A DNA stretch of 64,000 nt from Hymenobacter cavernae (GTDB taxonomy: Bacteria > Bacteroidota > Bacteroidia > Cytophagales > Hymenobacteraceae), in NCBI RefSeq assembly GCF_014641455.1, contig NZ_BMHT01000010.1:1-64000 (forward strand). The letters are read 5' to 3'. This document shows positions 32,502 to 42,362 of this stretch, in pieces (within the stretch, counting starts at the first letter, position 1; the number at the start of each line of letters is the position of its first letter). The position numbers and the translations under genes are program-made. The notes under the pieces are model-generated. The model searched no databases and was not told where the DNA came from. It was given only the letters and a program-made list of their open reading frames with translations.

Positions 32502-34022
32502 ATGAAAAAAATAGTTTTTCTTCTGTCTTCGGTCTGCTGGCTTTCCCTGAGTGGGTGCGAGAAGGACCTGGAGCAAGCACCGCTTTCCAGCGGCTCAACC
32601 CCGACCTTCTACCAGACTCAAGCCGATTTCGACCAAGCCCTGACGGCCGCGTATCAGCCGCTGGTCACCTACCCGACCCGGGCGCTTAACCTTTCCGAAA
32701 CCCGCTCCGACAACATTTACGGCGTCGATGACCTAGGTGTGCGCGACTGGGCGCCCGTCAACAATTTCTCGACGGCGCTGGTGAACAACCCGTACGTGGC
32801 CGAAGCCTGGAGCGGCAACTACAACGGCATTTTCCGGGCGAATACGCTCTTGGATCAGCTGGCCAGCAATGGTAGTGTGGTGGCCGAGGCCGCGCGCACC
32901 CGCTACGAAGGCGAAGCCAAGTTCCTGCGGGCCTTCTACTATTTCGATCTGGTGCGCTTCTTCGGCAAAGTGCCCCTGATCGACAAGGCCCTGGTGCCGG
33001 CGGAAGTGGCGAAAGTGCCCCGCACGCCCGTTGCCGACGTCTACAACCTGATTATCTCAGACTTACAAACCGCCATTGCCAACCTGCCCGCCGCCTACGA
33101 CGGCTCTGTTACGGCCGACAAGCCCAACGTAGGTCGGGCCACGGCTAACGCTGCCAAAAGTCTGCTGGCGCTGGTGTACCTGACCCGCTCGGGCCCCACC
33201 TACGGCATCGAAGGTCCGGGCCTGAACACCAACGAGTACGCCAAAGCGCTGCCGCTGCTGAACGAGGTGCTGAACAGCGGGAAATACGCTTTCCTGTCTT
33301 CGTATCCCGATATTTTCTCCTACACCAACGAAAACAACAAGGAAGTCATCTTCGACATCCAGTTCCTGAGCGGCGGCGCCGGGCTGGGCAGCGACTTCCC
33401 CGGCTTGCTGGTGCCCGATGCGTATTTCACGGCGCTGAAAATTCCGTTCGTATCAGGCGGTCTGGAAATCCGGCCGATTGCTAACGATCTGCTGGATTCT
33501 TACCCCACCGGCGATGTACGCAAGACCTTCAACTTTGCCCAGGGCTACACCAGCACCACCGGCTTCAAGGAAACGCGCTGGCTGATGAAGAAGTACCTGA
33601 ACGAAAGCGCCCGCGGCACCACCCGCACCGACTGGGGCATCAACTGGATTGTGCTGCGCTACACCGACGTGCTGCTGATGAAGGCCGAGTGCATTCTGCA
33701 CGGCGCCGGCGGCACCCAGGCCGAGGTAGACGACGCCGTGAACCGGGTGCGCACCCGCGCTGGCGTTACCACCAAGCTCACCGGCGTTACGCTGCCGCAG
33801 CTGATGGAAGAGCGCCGTCGTGAGCTGGCTGGGGAAGGCTCCCGCTGGCATGACCTCGTGCGCGAAGGGCTGGTGCTCACCACCATCAACGCCTGGATTC
33901 CGAAGGAAGACACGCGCAACCGCATGAGCCGCAGCGTCGATGCCAACCAGATCATCTACCCCATACCGCAGGCCGAGCTGAGTGCTGCGCCTAACCTGTA
34001 TGATCAAAACCCTGGCTATTAA
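32502..34022 (+). CDS. SusD/RagB glycan-binding lipoprotein
   Basis: A 506-residue outer-membrane lipoprotein acting as the lid of SusC. The lipobox is LSGC at ~16-19. A TPR-like N-terminal domain includes KFLRAFYYFDLVRFFG (~residue 144). The C-terminal region has the family block RVRTRAGV and ERRRELAGEGSRWHDL (~residues 415-450). It follows susC by 18 bp and ends at a strong terminator, so the two form a complete operon. Confidence 0.93.
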   Translation: MKKIVFLLSSVCWLSLSGCEKDLEQAPLSSGSTPTFYQTQADFDQALTAAYQPLVTYPTRALNLSETRSDNIYGVDDLGVRDWAPVNNFSTALVNNPYVAEAWSGNYNGIFRANTLLDQLASNGSVVAEAARTRYEGEAKFLRAFYYFDLVRFFGKVPLIDKALVPAEVAKVPRTPVADVYNLIISDLQTAIANLPAAYDGSVTADKPNVGRATANAAKSLLALVYLTRSGPTYGIEGPGLNTNEYAKALPLLNEVLNSGKYAFLSSYPDIFSYTNENNKEVIFDIQFLSGGAGLGSDFPGLLVPDAYFTALKIPFVSGGLEIRPIANDLLDSYPTGDVRKTFNFAQGYTSTTGFKETRWLMKKYLNESARGTTRTDWGINWIVLRYTDVLLMKAECILHGAGGTQAEVDDAVNRVRTRAGVTTKLTGVTLPQLMEERRRELAGEGSRWHDLVREGLVLTTINAWIPKEDTRNRMSRSVDANQIIYPIPQAELSAAPNLYDQNPGY

Positions 34023-34047
34023 TATCTTGAAGGTCAGGTAACAACCC

Positions 34048-34100
34048 AGAAGCCCGGTTTTCGCAGACGACATGCACTGCGGAAGCCGGGCTTCTTTTTT
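34048..34100 (+). terminator. Terminator of susCD
   Basis: AGAAGCCCGG (34048-34057) pairs with CCGGGCTTCT (34086-34095), followed by a T run. An inner GCAG/CTGC extends the stem. Confidence 0.8.
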
Positions 34101-34127
34101 AGGAAGTACGCACCGCTACTTACTTGA

Positions 34128-37100
34128 ATGAGCGTTTCCACAACGACTTCGCGCTATCAAAACCTAGGTCGAGCAGGCTGCGCGCTTGGGTGTATGCTGC
34201 TGCTTAGCGCCGGCCTGACTACGGCGCACCTGGCTTCCGGTCAGCCTGCTTCTACTGCTGTTAGTGCCCAGCCTAGCCTCTGGCACGACCAGCAACGCGC
34301 GCTCCGCTACCATCCGGAAGGCCAGGATTTTGTTATCACGAATGGCAGCAAGCGCTTCACCCGCGCCCTCTACGGCACCAACACCGCTTTCCGCGCCGAG
34401 GCCGGCGACTTGCCGGAATTCGCGCTCTACCTGCCCGGCATGGGCGGCAACCTGAAGTTTGGCCTGCTCGCGGCCAATGGGCAGAGCAAGTGGCTGATTA
34501 AGGCCGACAAAATAACGGCCCGCTACCGCCCCGGCGGCATGCTCTACGACATCACGGACCCGCTGCTCGGCACGGGCAGTATGCACCTGGAAGTGCTGGC
34601 AATGGCTGATGCCGAAGGCTTGCTGGTGAAAGCTAGGTTTGACAAAGTGCCGGCCAGCCAAGTGCGTTTGCTCTGGGCCTACGGCGGCGCGACAGGCAAG
34701 AAATTCAGCCGCGACGGCGACATCGGTGCCGACCCCGAATCGGGCTTTTACCTGAAGCCGGAGTACTGCCAGGGCAATACATTCGAGCTGAAGAACAACA
34801 CCTTCACGCTCTACTACGGCGCCGAGGCTAAGAGCACCGAAGCCGAGCGCTACGAGATTCAGCCGGCGGGTCAGGTGAAAAAGCCGATGCCGACGGTGCG
34901 CAAGAGTCTGCTAGGTCTGGTGCCGCCAACCTCAGCCACGCACCTAGGTGATGCCGCGCAGCAAGATTCGCCGCAGCAGTTGCTAGCTTCTAAAGCTTCG
35001 GATGCGCCAGTACTGACAGGTGCCATTTCGGCCAAAGCAGGAGAGGAGCTATACTTCGCGGTGCAGAAAGCAGAAGGCGCTGTAAACCTGCGCTATGCGG
35101 ATCTGTCGAAAGCCTTTTTCAAAGCCGAAGCCGCCCGCCAGCAGCTTGCCAATCGGGTGCAGGTTATCACGCCCGATCCGTACATCAACACCCTAGGTGG
35201 CGCCCTGAGCGTGGCCGCCGATGCCATCTGGGAAAACCCTTCCTATATGCACGGGGCCGTGGCGTGGCGCATGCGCCTCAACGGCTGGCGCGGCCCGTAT
35301 GCCGCCGATCCACTCGGCTGGCACGACCGCGCCCAGACGCACTTTCGAGCTTACTCCAAGTCGCAGCTGACTACGCCGGCTGGCCCCGTGGTAATGGATA
35401 CGACCCTGAACCTGGCCCGCAGCCTGGAAAAGCTAGGTACCAGCGTGTACAGCGACGGCTACATCAGCCGCAACCCTGGCGGCGACTTCCGCCCGCACCA
35501 CTACGACATGAACCTGGTGTACATCGACGAGCTGCTGCGCCACTTCTACTGGACCGGCGACCTAGCTTTTGCCAAGGAAATGTGGCCCACCTTGCAGCGG
35601 CACCTGGCCTGGGAAAAGCGCAACTTCGACTCCGACAATGACGGCCTGTATGATGCCTACGCCGCCATCTGGGCCAGCGACGCTTTACAATACAGCGGCG
35701 GCGCCGTCACGCACACCTCCGCTTATAACTACTGGGCCAACTCCGTGGCCGCGACTTTGGCCGAACGCATTGGCGAAAACCCGGCGCCGTATCGCCAGGA
35801 AGCAGCGCATATCCGACAGGCGCTGAACACGCGGCTGTGGCTGTCGGGCAAAGGCTGGTACGCCGAGTTTCAGGATGGCCTAGGGTTGAAGCAGCTGCAT
35901 TCCTCAGCCGGGCTCTGGACCATTTATCACGCGCTGGACTCGGAAGTGCCCGATCCTTTTCAGGCGTATCAGGCGCTGCGCTACGTGGATGCGGAAATTC
36001 CGCACATTCCGGTGCGCGCCGCGGGGCTGCCCGACGACGGCTACTACCTGCTTTCGACTACCAACTGGCAGCCCTACGACTGGTCCATCAACAACGTCGT
36101 GCTGGCTGAAGTGCTGCACACTACGCTGGCCAACTGGCAAGCAGGCCGCACCGAAGAAGCCTTCAAGCTCTGGAAAAGCGCCTTGCTGGAAAGCATGTAC
36201 CTAGGTTCCAGCCCCGGCAACATCCAGCAGATTTCCTTCTACGACGCCAACCGTGGCGAGCTGTACCGCGACTTTGCCGATCCCATCGGCATGACGGCGC
36301 GCTCCTTGGTGGAGGGCTTGTTCGGCATTGTGCCTAATGCGCTAGCCGGCACGCTCACCATCCGGCCGGGCTTGCCGATGGCCTGGAACTCGGCCACCCT
36401 GCAAGTACCCGACCTAGCTTTCGACTTCAAGCGCCAAGGCAACCAAGACACTTACATGCTCACGCCGCACTTCGCAAAGCCGCTAAAGCTTCAGCTCCAG
36501 GTAAAGGCCCGCACGACTTCTATCAAAAGCGTCACTGTAAACGGGAGCAAGGCGGCATGGAAGAATGTGGATTCAGCTGTCGGTCAACCCATTATCGAGA
36601 TTGATAGCGCCCCGGCGGCGCAGTACGTGGTGACTATCGAGTGGCAAGGCGACGCGCCGGATGTGCCGAACCTAGGTTCGAAGTATGCGGTCGGCGACGC
36701 GTTGAGCATGCGCTTGTCTCATGCCAGCATCACCAAAGTCTTCGATCCGCAGCAAGTACTGCAAGCCGCCACGACGCAGGCCAACGAGTTGAAAGCTAGG
36801 GTTACGGGCGAAGTGGGAAGCCGTACGGCCTTCGCCCAGCTCCACCAAGGCGACCTGACCTGGTGGGCGCCGCTGCCGGTAGAAGTTCGCCAAAGGGTGG
36901 CCATTGTGGAGGAGCCGGAAAGCAACGGGTTGCAGTTCCGGGTGCAGAACCACATGAATGCGCCGGTGCAAGCTCGCGTGACAGTTGGAGCTGGAAAGAA
37001 AGCTTTTGTCGATAACATCAGCGTGCCCGCGCATGCCACTTCGGCGGTGGTGGCGGTGCCGACCGCGCAGCTCATGCCCGGTAGCAACCCAGTGGCGGTA

Positions 37101-37895
37101 GAATGGGGCAACAAGCAGCGCGTAACCAAAAACCTGCTGTCGTGGACGGTGCCTGCCGTGGCAAATACGCGCTACGAAACGGTAGACTTGGCGCCGTTCT
37201 ACAACGACAAGGTGACCAGCATTTTCCAGAACAAATACCTGTCGCCGCGTCCGAAGGGGCCTACGTTGCAGTTGCCTACGCAAGGCATCGGCAACTGGTG
37301 CTACCCGACCACGCAGGCCATCATCAACGATGCCGGTTTGCGCAAGCTAGCCGGCGCGCAAAACCAGATTCAGCTGCCCTGGGGCGCTCCGCTCCGCACG
37401 CCCGGCGCGGCAGACACGAAGAACGTGCTGTTTGTGTCGCAGTGGAACAACTACCAGCCTGAGCACACGGTGCCGCTCAAAGGCAAAGCCTCGCACGCTT
37501 ACATGCTGATGGCCGGCTCCACGAACCCCATGCAAACCCGCCTGACCAACGGCGAAGTCATTGTGACGTATGCTGATGGCTCCCAGGAGAACCTAGCTCT
37601 GCGCAACCCCGAAAACTGGTGGCCCATCGAGCAGGACTACGCGCAGGATGGCTTTGCTTTCACCACCGACGCCCCGAAGCCGTGGCGCGTGCACCTGCAA
37701 ACCGGCCTCATCACCCGCGACTTCAGCCAGTACACCGCCATCAAAGGCTATAGCACCCGCGCTATCGAGGGCGGGGCGGCTACCGTGCTCGACCTGCCGC
37801 TTGATTCCAAGAAGAAGCTGAAAAGCCTGACCATTAGGGCGCTGGCCAATGATGTCGTGATTGGCCTGATGAGCATGACCTTGGTGCGAGAGTGA
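34128..37895 (+). CDS. Large DUF4450-like secreted protein with six-hairpin domain
   Basis: A 1255-residue protein. The N-terminus (~residues 13-38, CALGCMLLLSAGLTTAHLASG) is a signal peptide. The first third resembles the DUF4450 sandwich domain of Bacteroidota polysaccharide loci (YGTNTAFRAEAGDLPEFALYLPG near residue 82). The middle (~residues 370-760) is an (alpha/alpha)6-barrel-like region with IDELLRHFYWTGD and NFDSDNDGLYDAYAAIWASD. The C-terminal part is beta-rich. The catalytic residues cannot be named. Its place after susCD and before another six-hairpin protein suggests attack on a pectic side chain; inference only. Confidence 0.6.
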   Translation: MSVSTTTSRYQNLGRAGCALGCMLLLSAGLTTAHLASGQPASTAVSAQPSLWHDQQRALRYHPEGQDFVITNGSKRFTRALYGTNTAFRAEAGDLPEFALYLPGMGGNLKFGLLAANGQSKWLIKADKITARYRPGGMLYDITDPLLGTGSMHLEVLAMADAEGLLVKARFDKVPASQVRLLWAYGGATGKKFSRDGDIGADPESGFYLKPEYCQGNTFELKNNTFTLYYGAEAKSTEAERYEIQPAGQVKKPMPTVRKSLLGLVPPTSATHLGDAAQQDSPQQLLASKASDAPVLTGAISAKAGEELYFAVQKAEGAVNLRYADLSKAFFKAEAARQQLANRVQVITPDPYINTLGGALSVAADAIWENPSYMHGAVAWRMRLNGWRGPYAADPLGWHDRAQTHFRAYSKSQLTTPAGPVVMDTTLNLARSLEKLGTSVYSDGYISRNPGGDFRPHHYDMNLVYIDELLRHFYWTGDLAFAKEMWPTLQRHLAWEKRNFDSDNDGLYDAYAAIWASDALQYSGGAVTHTSAYNYWANSVAATLAERIGENPAPYRQEAAHIRQALNTRLWLSGKGWYAEFQDGLGLKQLHSSAGLWTIYHALDSEVPDPFQAYQALRYVDAEIPHIPVRAAGLPDDGYYLLSTTNWQPYDWSINNVVLAEVLHTTLANWQAGRTEEAFKLWKSALLESMYLGSSPGNIQQISFYDANRGELYRDFADPIGMTARSLVEGLFGIVPNALAGTLTIRPGLPMAWNSATLQVPDLAFDFKRQGNQDTYMLTPHFAKPLKLQLQVKARTTSIKSVTVNGSKAAWKNVDSAVGQPIIEIDSAPAAQYVVTIEWQGDAPDVPNLGSKYAVGDALSMRLSHASITKVFDPQQVLQAATTQANELKARVTGEVGSRTAFAQLHQGDLTWWAPLPVEVRQRVAIVEEPESNGLQFRVQNHMNAPVQARVTVGAGKKAFVDNISVPAHATSAVVAVPTAQLMPGSNPVAVEWGNKQRVTKNLLSWTVPAVANTRYETVDLAPFYNDKVTSIFQNKYLSPRPKGPTLQLPTQGIGNWCYPTTQAIINDAGLRKLAGAQNQIQLPWGAPLRTPGAADTKNVLFVSQWNNYQPEHTVPLKGKASHAYMLMAGSTNPMQTRLTNGEVIVTYADGSQENLALRNPENWWPIEQDYAQDGFAFTTDAPKPWRVHLQTGLITRDFSQYTAIKGYSTRAIEGGAATVLDLPLDSKKKLKSLTIRALANDVVIGLMSMTLVRE

Positions 37896-37916
37896 CCTGA
37901 ACAATAAAATCTTGCC

Positions 37917-37943
37917 GTCATGCTTCGACCAGCTCAACATGAC
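37917..37943. repeat. Short GTCATG...CATGAC element
   Basis: GTCATG and CATGAC flank GCTTCGACCAGCTCAA-type sequence. It resembles a reduced copy of the repeat arm at 22097 and sits between two coding genes of the same direction. Confidence 0.5.
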
Positions 37944-37970
37944 AGACCAATAAAACCCTGAACACCGCCT

Positions 37971-40133
37971 ATGCCTTACCCCCCCAAACTACTAGCTAGC
38001 TTACTGCTGACTGGCGTAACCCTGACCGCCTTCCCGGTAGTCGCCCAACAAACGCCCATCGACCGAAAGGCCTTAGTGGAGCGCCACAAAGTCGTGAATA
38101 CCAGGACGGATTCGCTGGCTTCGCTGACGGTGGGCAACGGAAAGTTTGCCTTTACCACCGACATTACCGGCCTGCAAACCTTCCCCGAGTACTACCAAAA
38201 GGGCGTGTCGCTGGGCACGGAATCGGAATGGGGCTGGCATAGCTTCCCGAATACCGATAACTACAAGGTAGAGGAAGCTCAACGGGAGTACTTGCTGAAC
38301 GGGCGCAAAATCCCGTACACGGTGCAGGTCAAAACGCCGGCGCGGGCTGTGGCTGCAACGGATTTTCTGCGGGCTAACCCGCACCGCTTGCAGCTCGGGA
38401 ACCTAGGTTTTGTGCTGCTGAAAAAGGATGGTTCGAAAGCCACCATCAACGATCTGCGCGACATTCGGCAGGTGCTGAACCCCTGGACCGGCGAGATTAC
38501 CAGCCACTTCACGCTGGAAGGCACGCCGGTGGATGTGGTGACCCTAGGTCATCAGGAGCGGGACGCGGTGGCCGTTCAGGTGAAGTCGGCATTAGTAAAG
38601 CAGCAGCGCCTGAAAATCTTCTTGCGTTTCCCGTACCCCACAGCCGAGTGGACCGATGAGGGCGTGAACTATAAAAATGCCGATAAGCACCAGTCGAAAA
38701 TAACGCGACAAGACAGTAAATCGGCCTTAGTGGGGCACGAAATAGATGACGATCAGTATGCTGTGCACTTTGCTTGGAGTGATAAAGCTAAGCTAGCTAC
38801 TGGCAAGCAGCCGCACGAGTTCGTGCTAACGGCTGACGGTAAACAAGACCAGTTGGAAGTAGTGGTGGAGTTTATCAAGCCGCAGACGAAAATGATGGGA
38901 CCGTCACTCTCCTTCGCCGCCACGCGCACCAGCAGCCAAACGCGCTGGAAATCGTTCTGGAGCAGCGGCGCCGCCGTCGATTTCAGCGGCACCACCGACC
39001 CCAGGGCCGCCGAGCTGGAGCGCCGCATCGTGTTGTCGCAGTACCTCATTAAAACGCAGACCACCGGCCACTTCCCGCCCCAGGAAACCGGCCTGACCTA
39101 CAACAGCTGGTTTGGTAAGCCGCACCTCGAAATGCATTGGTGGCACGACATGCACTACGGCCTTTGGGGCCGCCCCGACTTGCTGGAAGAAAGCCTCGAA
39201 TGGTATCTGCGTCCCGAGGTTCAGGCCGGCGCCAAAGCCATTGCCAAGCGCCAGGGCTTTGAGGGGTTGCGGTGGCAGAAGATGACTGATAATCAAGGGA
39301 AAGAAGCGCCGTCGTCGGTGGGCGCGTTCCTGATCTGGCAGCAGCCGCACCCCATCTACATGGCCGAGCTGATCTACCGGGCTAAGAAGGACCCCGCAAC
39401 GCTGAAGAAGTACCAGGATATGGTGTTCGGCACGGCCGAGTTCATGGCTTCGTACCCGTATTATGAGAAAGACAAGGACCGCTACATCTTGGGCAAAGGC
39501 TTGATTCCCGCCCAGGAACGCTTCAAAGCCGAAGAAACCTTCAACCCAACCTACGAACTGGTGTACTGGCATTGGGCGCTGAACGTAGCCCAGCAATGGC
39601 GTGAGCGCGCCGGCCTAGGTCGTAACCCGAAGTGGGACGAGGTGATTAAAAAGCTCTCGAAGCTGCCCGAAGCCAACGGCGTGTACCTGGCCACCGAAAG
39701 CGCCACCGATTCCTACACCAACCCCGAATACAAAACCGACCACCCGTCGGTATTTGGCGCTTTGGGCATGATGCCCAACACCGGCCAGCAAAACCTAGGT
39801 ACCATGCGCCGCACCTTTGATTTGATCTGGAAAGACTGGAGCTGGAATGACACCTGGGGCTGGGACTTCCCCATGACCGCCATGACCGCCACCCGCCTAG
39901 GTCTGCCCGACAAAGCCATCGACGCGCTGCTGATGAAGGTGCACACCAACACCTACCTGCCCAACGGCCACAACTTCCAGGATGACCGCCTGCGTATCTA
40001 CCTGCCCGGCAACGGCGGCCTGCTCGCCGCCATTGCCCTCATGTGCGCCGGATACGACGGCAGCACTGAAGCCACCCCTGGCATTCCGAAAGATTGGAAA
40101 GTGAAGTGGGAAGGCCTGCAAAAAATGCCGTAA
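37971..40133 (+). CDS. Six-hairpin glycosidase-like secreted protein
   Basis: A 720-residue protein with signal peptide (~1-25, ending VVAQQ). The N-terminal domain has TVGNGKFAFTTDITGLQTFP (~residue 52), a beta-sandwich as in clan GH-L enzymes. The catalytic-type (alpha/alpha)6 barrel has WFGKPHLEMHWWHDMHYGLWG (~residue 381) and WNDTWGWDFPMTAMTA (~residue 624), where acidic and His residues cluster. GH65/GH95-like enzymes share this layout, but no exact family can be assigned by eye. It probably removes a sugar from the substrate imported by the SusCD system. Confidence 0.6.
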   Translation: MPYPPKLLASLLLTGVTLTAFPVVAQQTPIDRKALVERHKVVNTRTDSLASLTVGNGKFAFTTDITGLQTFPEYYQKGVSLGTESEWGWHSFPNTDNYKVEEAQREYLLNGRKIPYTVQVKTPARAVAATDFLRANPHRLQLGNLGFVLLKKDGSKATINDLRDIRQVLNPWTGEITSHFTLEGTPVDVVTLGHQERDAVAVQVKSALVKQQRLKIFLRFPYPTAEWTDEGVNYKNADKHQSKITRQDSKSALVGHEIDDDQYAVHFAWSDKAKLATGKQPHEFVLTADGKQDQLEVVVEFIKPQTKMMGPSLSFAATRTSSQTRWKSFWSSGAAVDFSGTTDPRAAELERRIVLSQYLIKTQTTGHFPPQETGLTYNSWFGKPHLEMHWWHDMHYGLWGRPDLLEESLEWYLRPEVQAGAKAIAKRQGFEGLRWQKMTDNQGKEAPSSVGAFLIWQQPHPIYMAELIYRAKKDPATLKKYQDMVFGTAEFMASYPYYEKDKDRYILGKGLIPAQERFKAEETFNPTYELVYWHWALNVAQQWRERAGLGRNPKWDEVIKKLSKLPEANGVYLATESATDSYTNPEYKTDHPSVFGALGMMPNTGQQNLGTMRRTFDLIWKDWSWNDTWGWDFPMTAMTATRLGLPDKAIDALLMKVHTNTYLPNGHNFQDDRLRIYLPGNGGLLAAIALMCAGYDGSTEATPGIPKDWKVKWEGLQKMP

Positions 40134-40146
40134 CCACCTTTGTATG

Positions 40147-40223
40147 AGCTGGTAGCCGGTAGTTATTGGCGGTTAGCTCTTATTCAGAAAAAGCTAACCG
40201 CCAATAACTACCGGCTACCAGCT
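40147..40223. terminator. 32-bp-arm inverted repeat between converging genes
   Basis: The arms AGCTGGTAGCCGGTAG... (40147-40178) and its complement (40192-40223) match perfectly. The right arm includes the last 16 bases of the SGNH gene on the minus strand. It probably terminates both genes. Confidence 0.8.
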
Positions 40224-40912
40224 AACATCAACTTAACCACAGGTTCTATCAGCTTCTTCGAGCCTGCCGCATCCAGGTGCAAGCCGTCGGCGGTCATGGT
40301 TTCGACGTTCAGGCCGGGCGTTTTGTAGCCATTTACAAAAAGGCAGTTGTTGCGTTTGGCTACTTTTTGGAAGGCCTTGCTCATTGCTTCCACGCGTTTG
40401 CCGCCGCCTGCGTATTTCGCTGTGGCCTCGGCTTTTGCGCCATAAGGAGGCGGGGAGATGATGATAATCCTGGCATTGCTGATAGTCGGATAGGGGCAAG
40501 TCTTGATCTGCTTAACGAGCTTCTCCAGGTTATCCGGTACTTCTTGCTGTTGGTCGGCAAAAACGGCTTTGCCGTCGTTGGTACCTAGCTCCACTACCAC
40601 AAAATCAAAGGGGCGGGCTTGGGTAAAGTCGGCGGCTTTCTTCAGGTTTTCGTCCAGCACCAACAGCGAGTTCAGGGTGCTGTCACCTAGGTTCAGAAAT
40701 CCGATGGTTCGACCCGACTTGCTGATGTTGAACACCTGCGCATTCGGCAGGGCATCTTTGAGCTGCTTGGGCCAGCTTTCCGGAAAAGTGCCATTGCTGT
40801 CGCCTAAGGTGAATATGTTCAGGGGTTTACTATCTAAGGCGGCGGTTTGGGCGGAGAGCACAAAGGGAACAAGCACCAGAAAGGCGAGTAGGAACTTTAT
40901 CTTATTATTCAT
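40208..40912 (-). CDS. SGNH/GDSL esterase
   Basis: A 234-residue secreted hydrolase. The signal peptide ends at VLSAQ (~residue 22). Block I has the nucleophile Ser in LGDSNGTF (~residue 38). Block III is ELGTND (~residue 108) and block V is DGLHLDAAG (~residue 212), giving the catalytic Asp and His. This order fits de-acetylases of pectin or rhamnogalacturonan. Proximity to GH28 and GH105 supports that role, but the substrate is not proven. Confidence 0.75.
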   Translation of the reverse strand: MNNKIKFLLAFLVLVPFVLSAQTAALDSKPLNIFTLGDSNGTFPESWPKQLKDALPNAQVFNISKSGRTIGFLNLGDSTLNSLLVLDENLKKAADFTQARPFDFVVVELGTNDGKAVFADQQQEVPDNLEKLVKQIKTCPYPTISNARIIIISPPPYGAKAEATAKYAGGGKRVEAMSKAFQKVAKRNNCLFVNGYKTPGLNVETMTADGLHLDAAGSKKLIEPVVKLMLAGSR

Positions 40913-41341
40913 ATGCCTGTCTGATTATCAAACAATTGCTATAAGTGCAATTAGCGCAAGAACTCGTGCCACCCGAAAGCTAGGGCATCTTGGGAAATAG
41001 AAGCAAAACAATTGGTAAGACTTCTCTCAGCCTGTGGCAATCAAGCGCTGAGCACCAGCTAAAATCGTCTTTTCAGGACTTATTTGGGTAAAACCTGTGA
41101 CATACGAGTCCGAAGAACGATTGGTTTATGAAGATTTGATGAAGTCACAATGGGTTGGGTTTATTCCATTTCTTATGACTTTACTAATTCATAATCAGGC
41201 TATAAAGGATTGAAAATGCTGGATACACGGTGAGAGAAGCTCGTCACAAAAGGGTTTCACACGTCCTTTCCGACGGCGCTAAATAGGCGGAGATTGGCCT
41301 CGGATCCACTCTTCATCTCACCAAAACTAATCAACCGTTCT

Positions 41342-42148
41342 ATGAAAGTTTCAACCGTACTTTCTTCTCTTTCCCTTATTGCCTTCTCGGTGCTAGGCCT
41401 AGCTTCTTGCCAGAAGGAAAGTGAAAATGTTGTTACCAAAAATGAAGTGCCCCAGGAGGTGCTGGGCAAGATTCAGCAGCTAGGTCTGAGCACCCAAAAC
41501 GCCCAAAAAGTAGAAGGCGGCTACCTGGTAGAAGGTGATATCATGTTGACCGACACCGATCTGGAAGAAAAGCCAGACTACAAAATGCTGCGCGTAGGTG
41601 CCGAAGAACAATACCGCACCAACAGCCTGGTAACCGGCTTGCCCCGCGTCATCACCGTATCCGTGTCGAGCACCCTAGGTTCGGCTTACGTAACGGCGGC
41701 CGACGAAGCCATCCGGCGCTATAATGCAGAGGGTCTGCGTATTACGTTCCGGCGCGTGACTTCGGGCGCTAATATTGCCTTGGTGAAGGCTCCTGCTGGT
41801 GCTGGTTACCTAGCTTCAGCGGGCTTTCCCTCGGGTGGCAACCCCTACAACCAGGTGCTGGTAAATTCCGCTTCGCTGGGCTCCAGCTACGCCACCACCA
41901 CGATTGCCAGCGTGCTGGCCCACGAAATCGGCCACTGCATTGGCTTCCGTCACACCGACTACGCCGACCGGAGCTATAGCTGCGGCGGCCAGTACACCAA
42001 CGAAGGTGCTAGCAACGTAGGGGCCGTCCTCGTTCCCGGCACGCCCGCCGGCGCCGACCCGAACTCGTGGATGCTGGCTTGCATCGGTGGCGGTCAGAAC
42101 CGTCCCTTCAACGCCAACGACCGCACGGCGCTGAACTACTTGTATTAG
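41342..42148 (+). CDS. HEIGH metallopeptidase lipoprotein (M57-like)
   Basis: A 268-residue lipoprotein: signal peptide with lipobox LASC at ~residue 20, a pro-like region, and a metzincin-type zinc motif HEIGHCIGFRH near residue 198. The rest matches the dual-action HEIGH peptidase family of Bacteroidota, including the preceding strand and ATTTIASVLAHEIG. I chose ATG 41342 rather than a frame start at 41294 because it gives a clean signal peptide. A 48-bp perfect palindrome terminator follows. Confidence 0.88.
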   Translation: MKVSTVLSSLSLIAFSVLGLASCQKESENVVTKNEVPQEVLGKIQQLGLSTQNAQKVEGGYLVEGDIMLTDTDLEEKPDYKMLRVGAEEQYRTNSLVTGLPRVITVSVSSTLGSAYVTAADEAIRRYNAEGLRITFRRVTSGANIALVKAPAGAGYLASAGFPSGGNPYNQVLVNSASLGSSYATTTIASVLAHEIGHCIGFRHTDYADRSYSCGGQYTNEGASNVGAVLVPGTPAGADPNSWMLACIGGGQNRPFNANDRTALNYLY

Positions 42149-42212
42149 AAAAGAGTAGCCCAGGCGGTACTCTGATTTGGAAACCGCTTTGAGGGTGCTT
42201 TTACAAGCTATG

Positions 42213-42260
42213 AAAACAGAACAGCCCGGCGCTAGCTATAGCGCCGGGCTGTTCTGTTTT
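42213..42260. terminator. 48-bp palindromic terminator
   Basis: A nearly continuous self-complementary stretch centred at GCTAGC, with A and T runs at the ends. It can stop transcription in both directions between the peptidase and the S8 protease. Confidence 0.85.
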
Positions 42261-42265
42261 AGTGT

Positions 42266-42353
42266 CTCTTGTCATTCCGAGCGCAGTGAGGAATCTGGAT
42301 TAGCTAACATAACCATTGACTCAGATTCCTCGCTGCGCTTGGAATGACAAGAG
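42266..42353. repeat. GTCATTCCGAG-type inverted repeat
   Basis: The arms (42266-42297 and 42322-42353), with core GTCATTCCGAGCGCAG, pair with few mismatches. The same core class appears at 48277-48462. It resembles palindromic mobile elements common in Bacteroidota intergenic regions. Confidence 0.8.
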
Positions 42354-42362
42354 GCATCCACT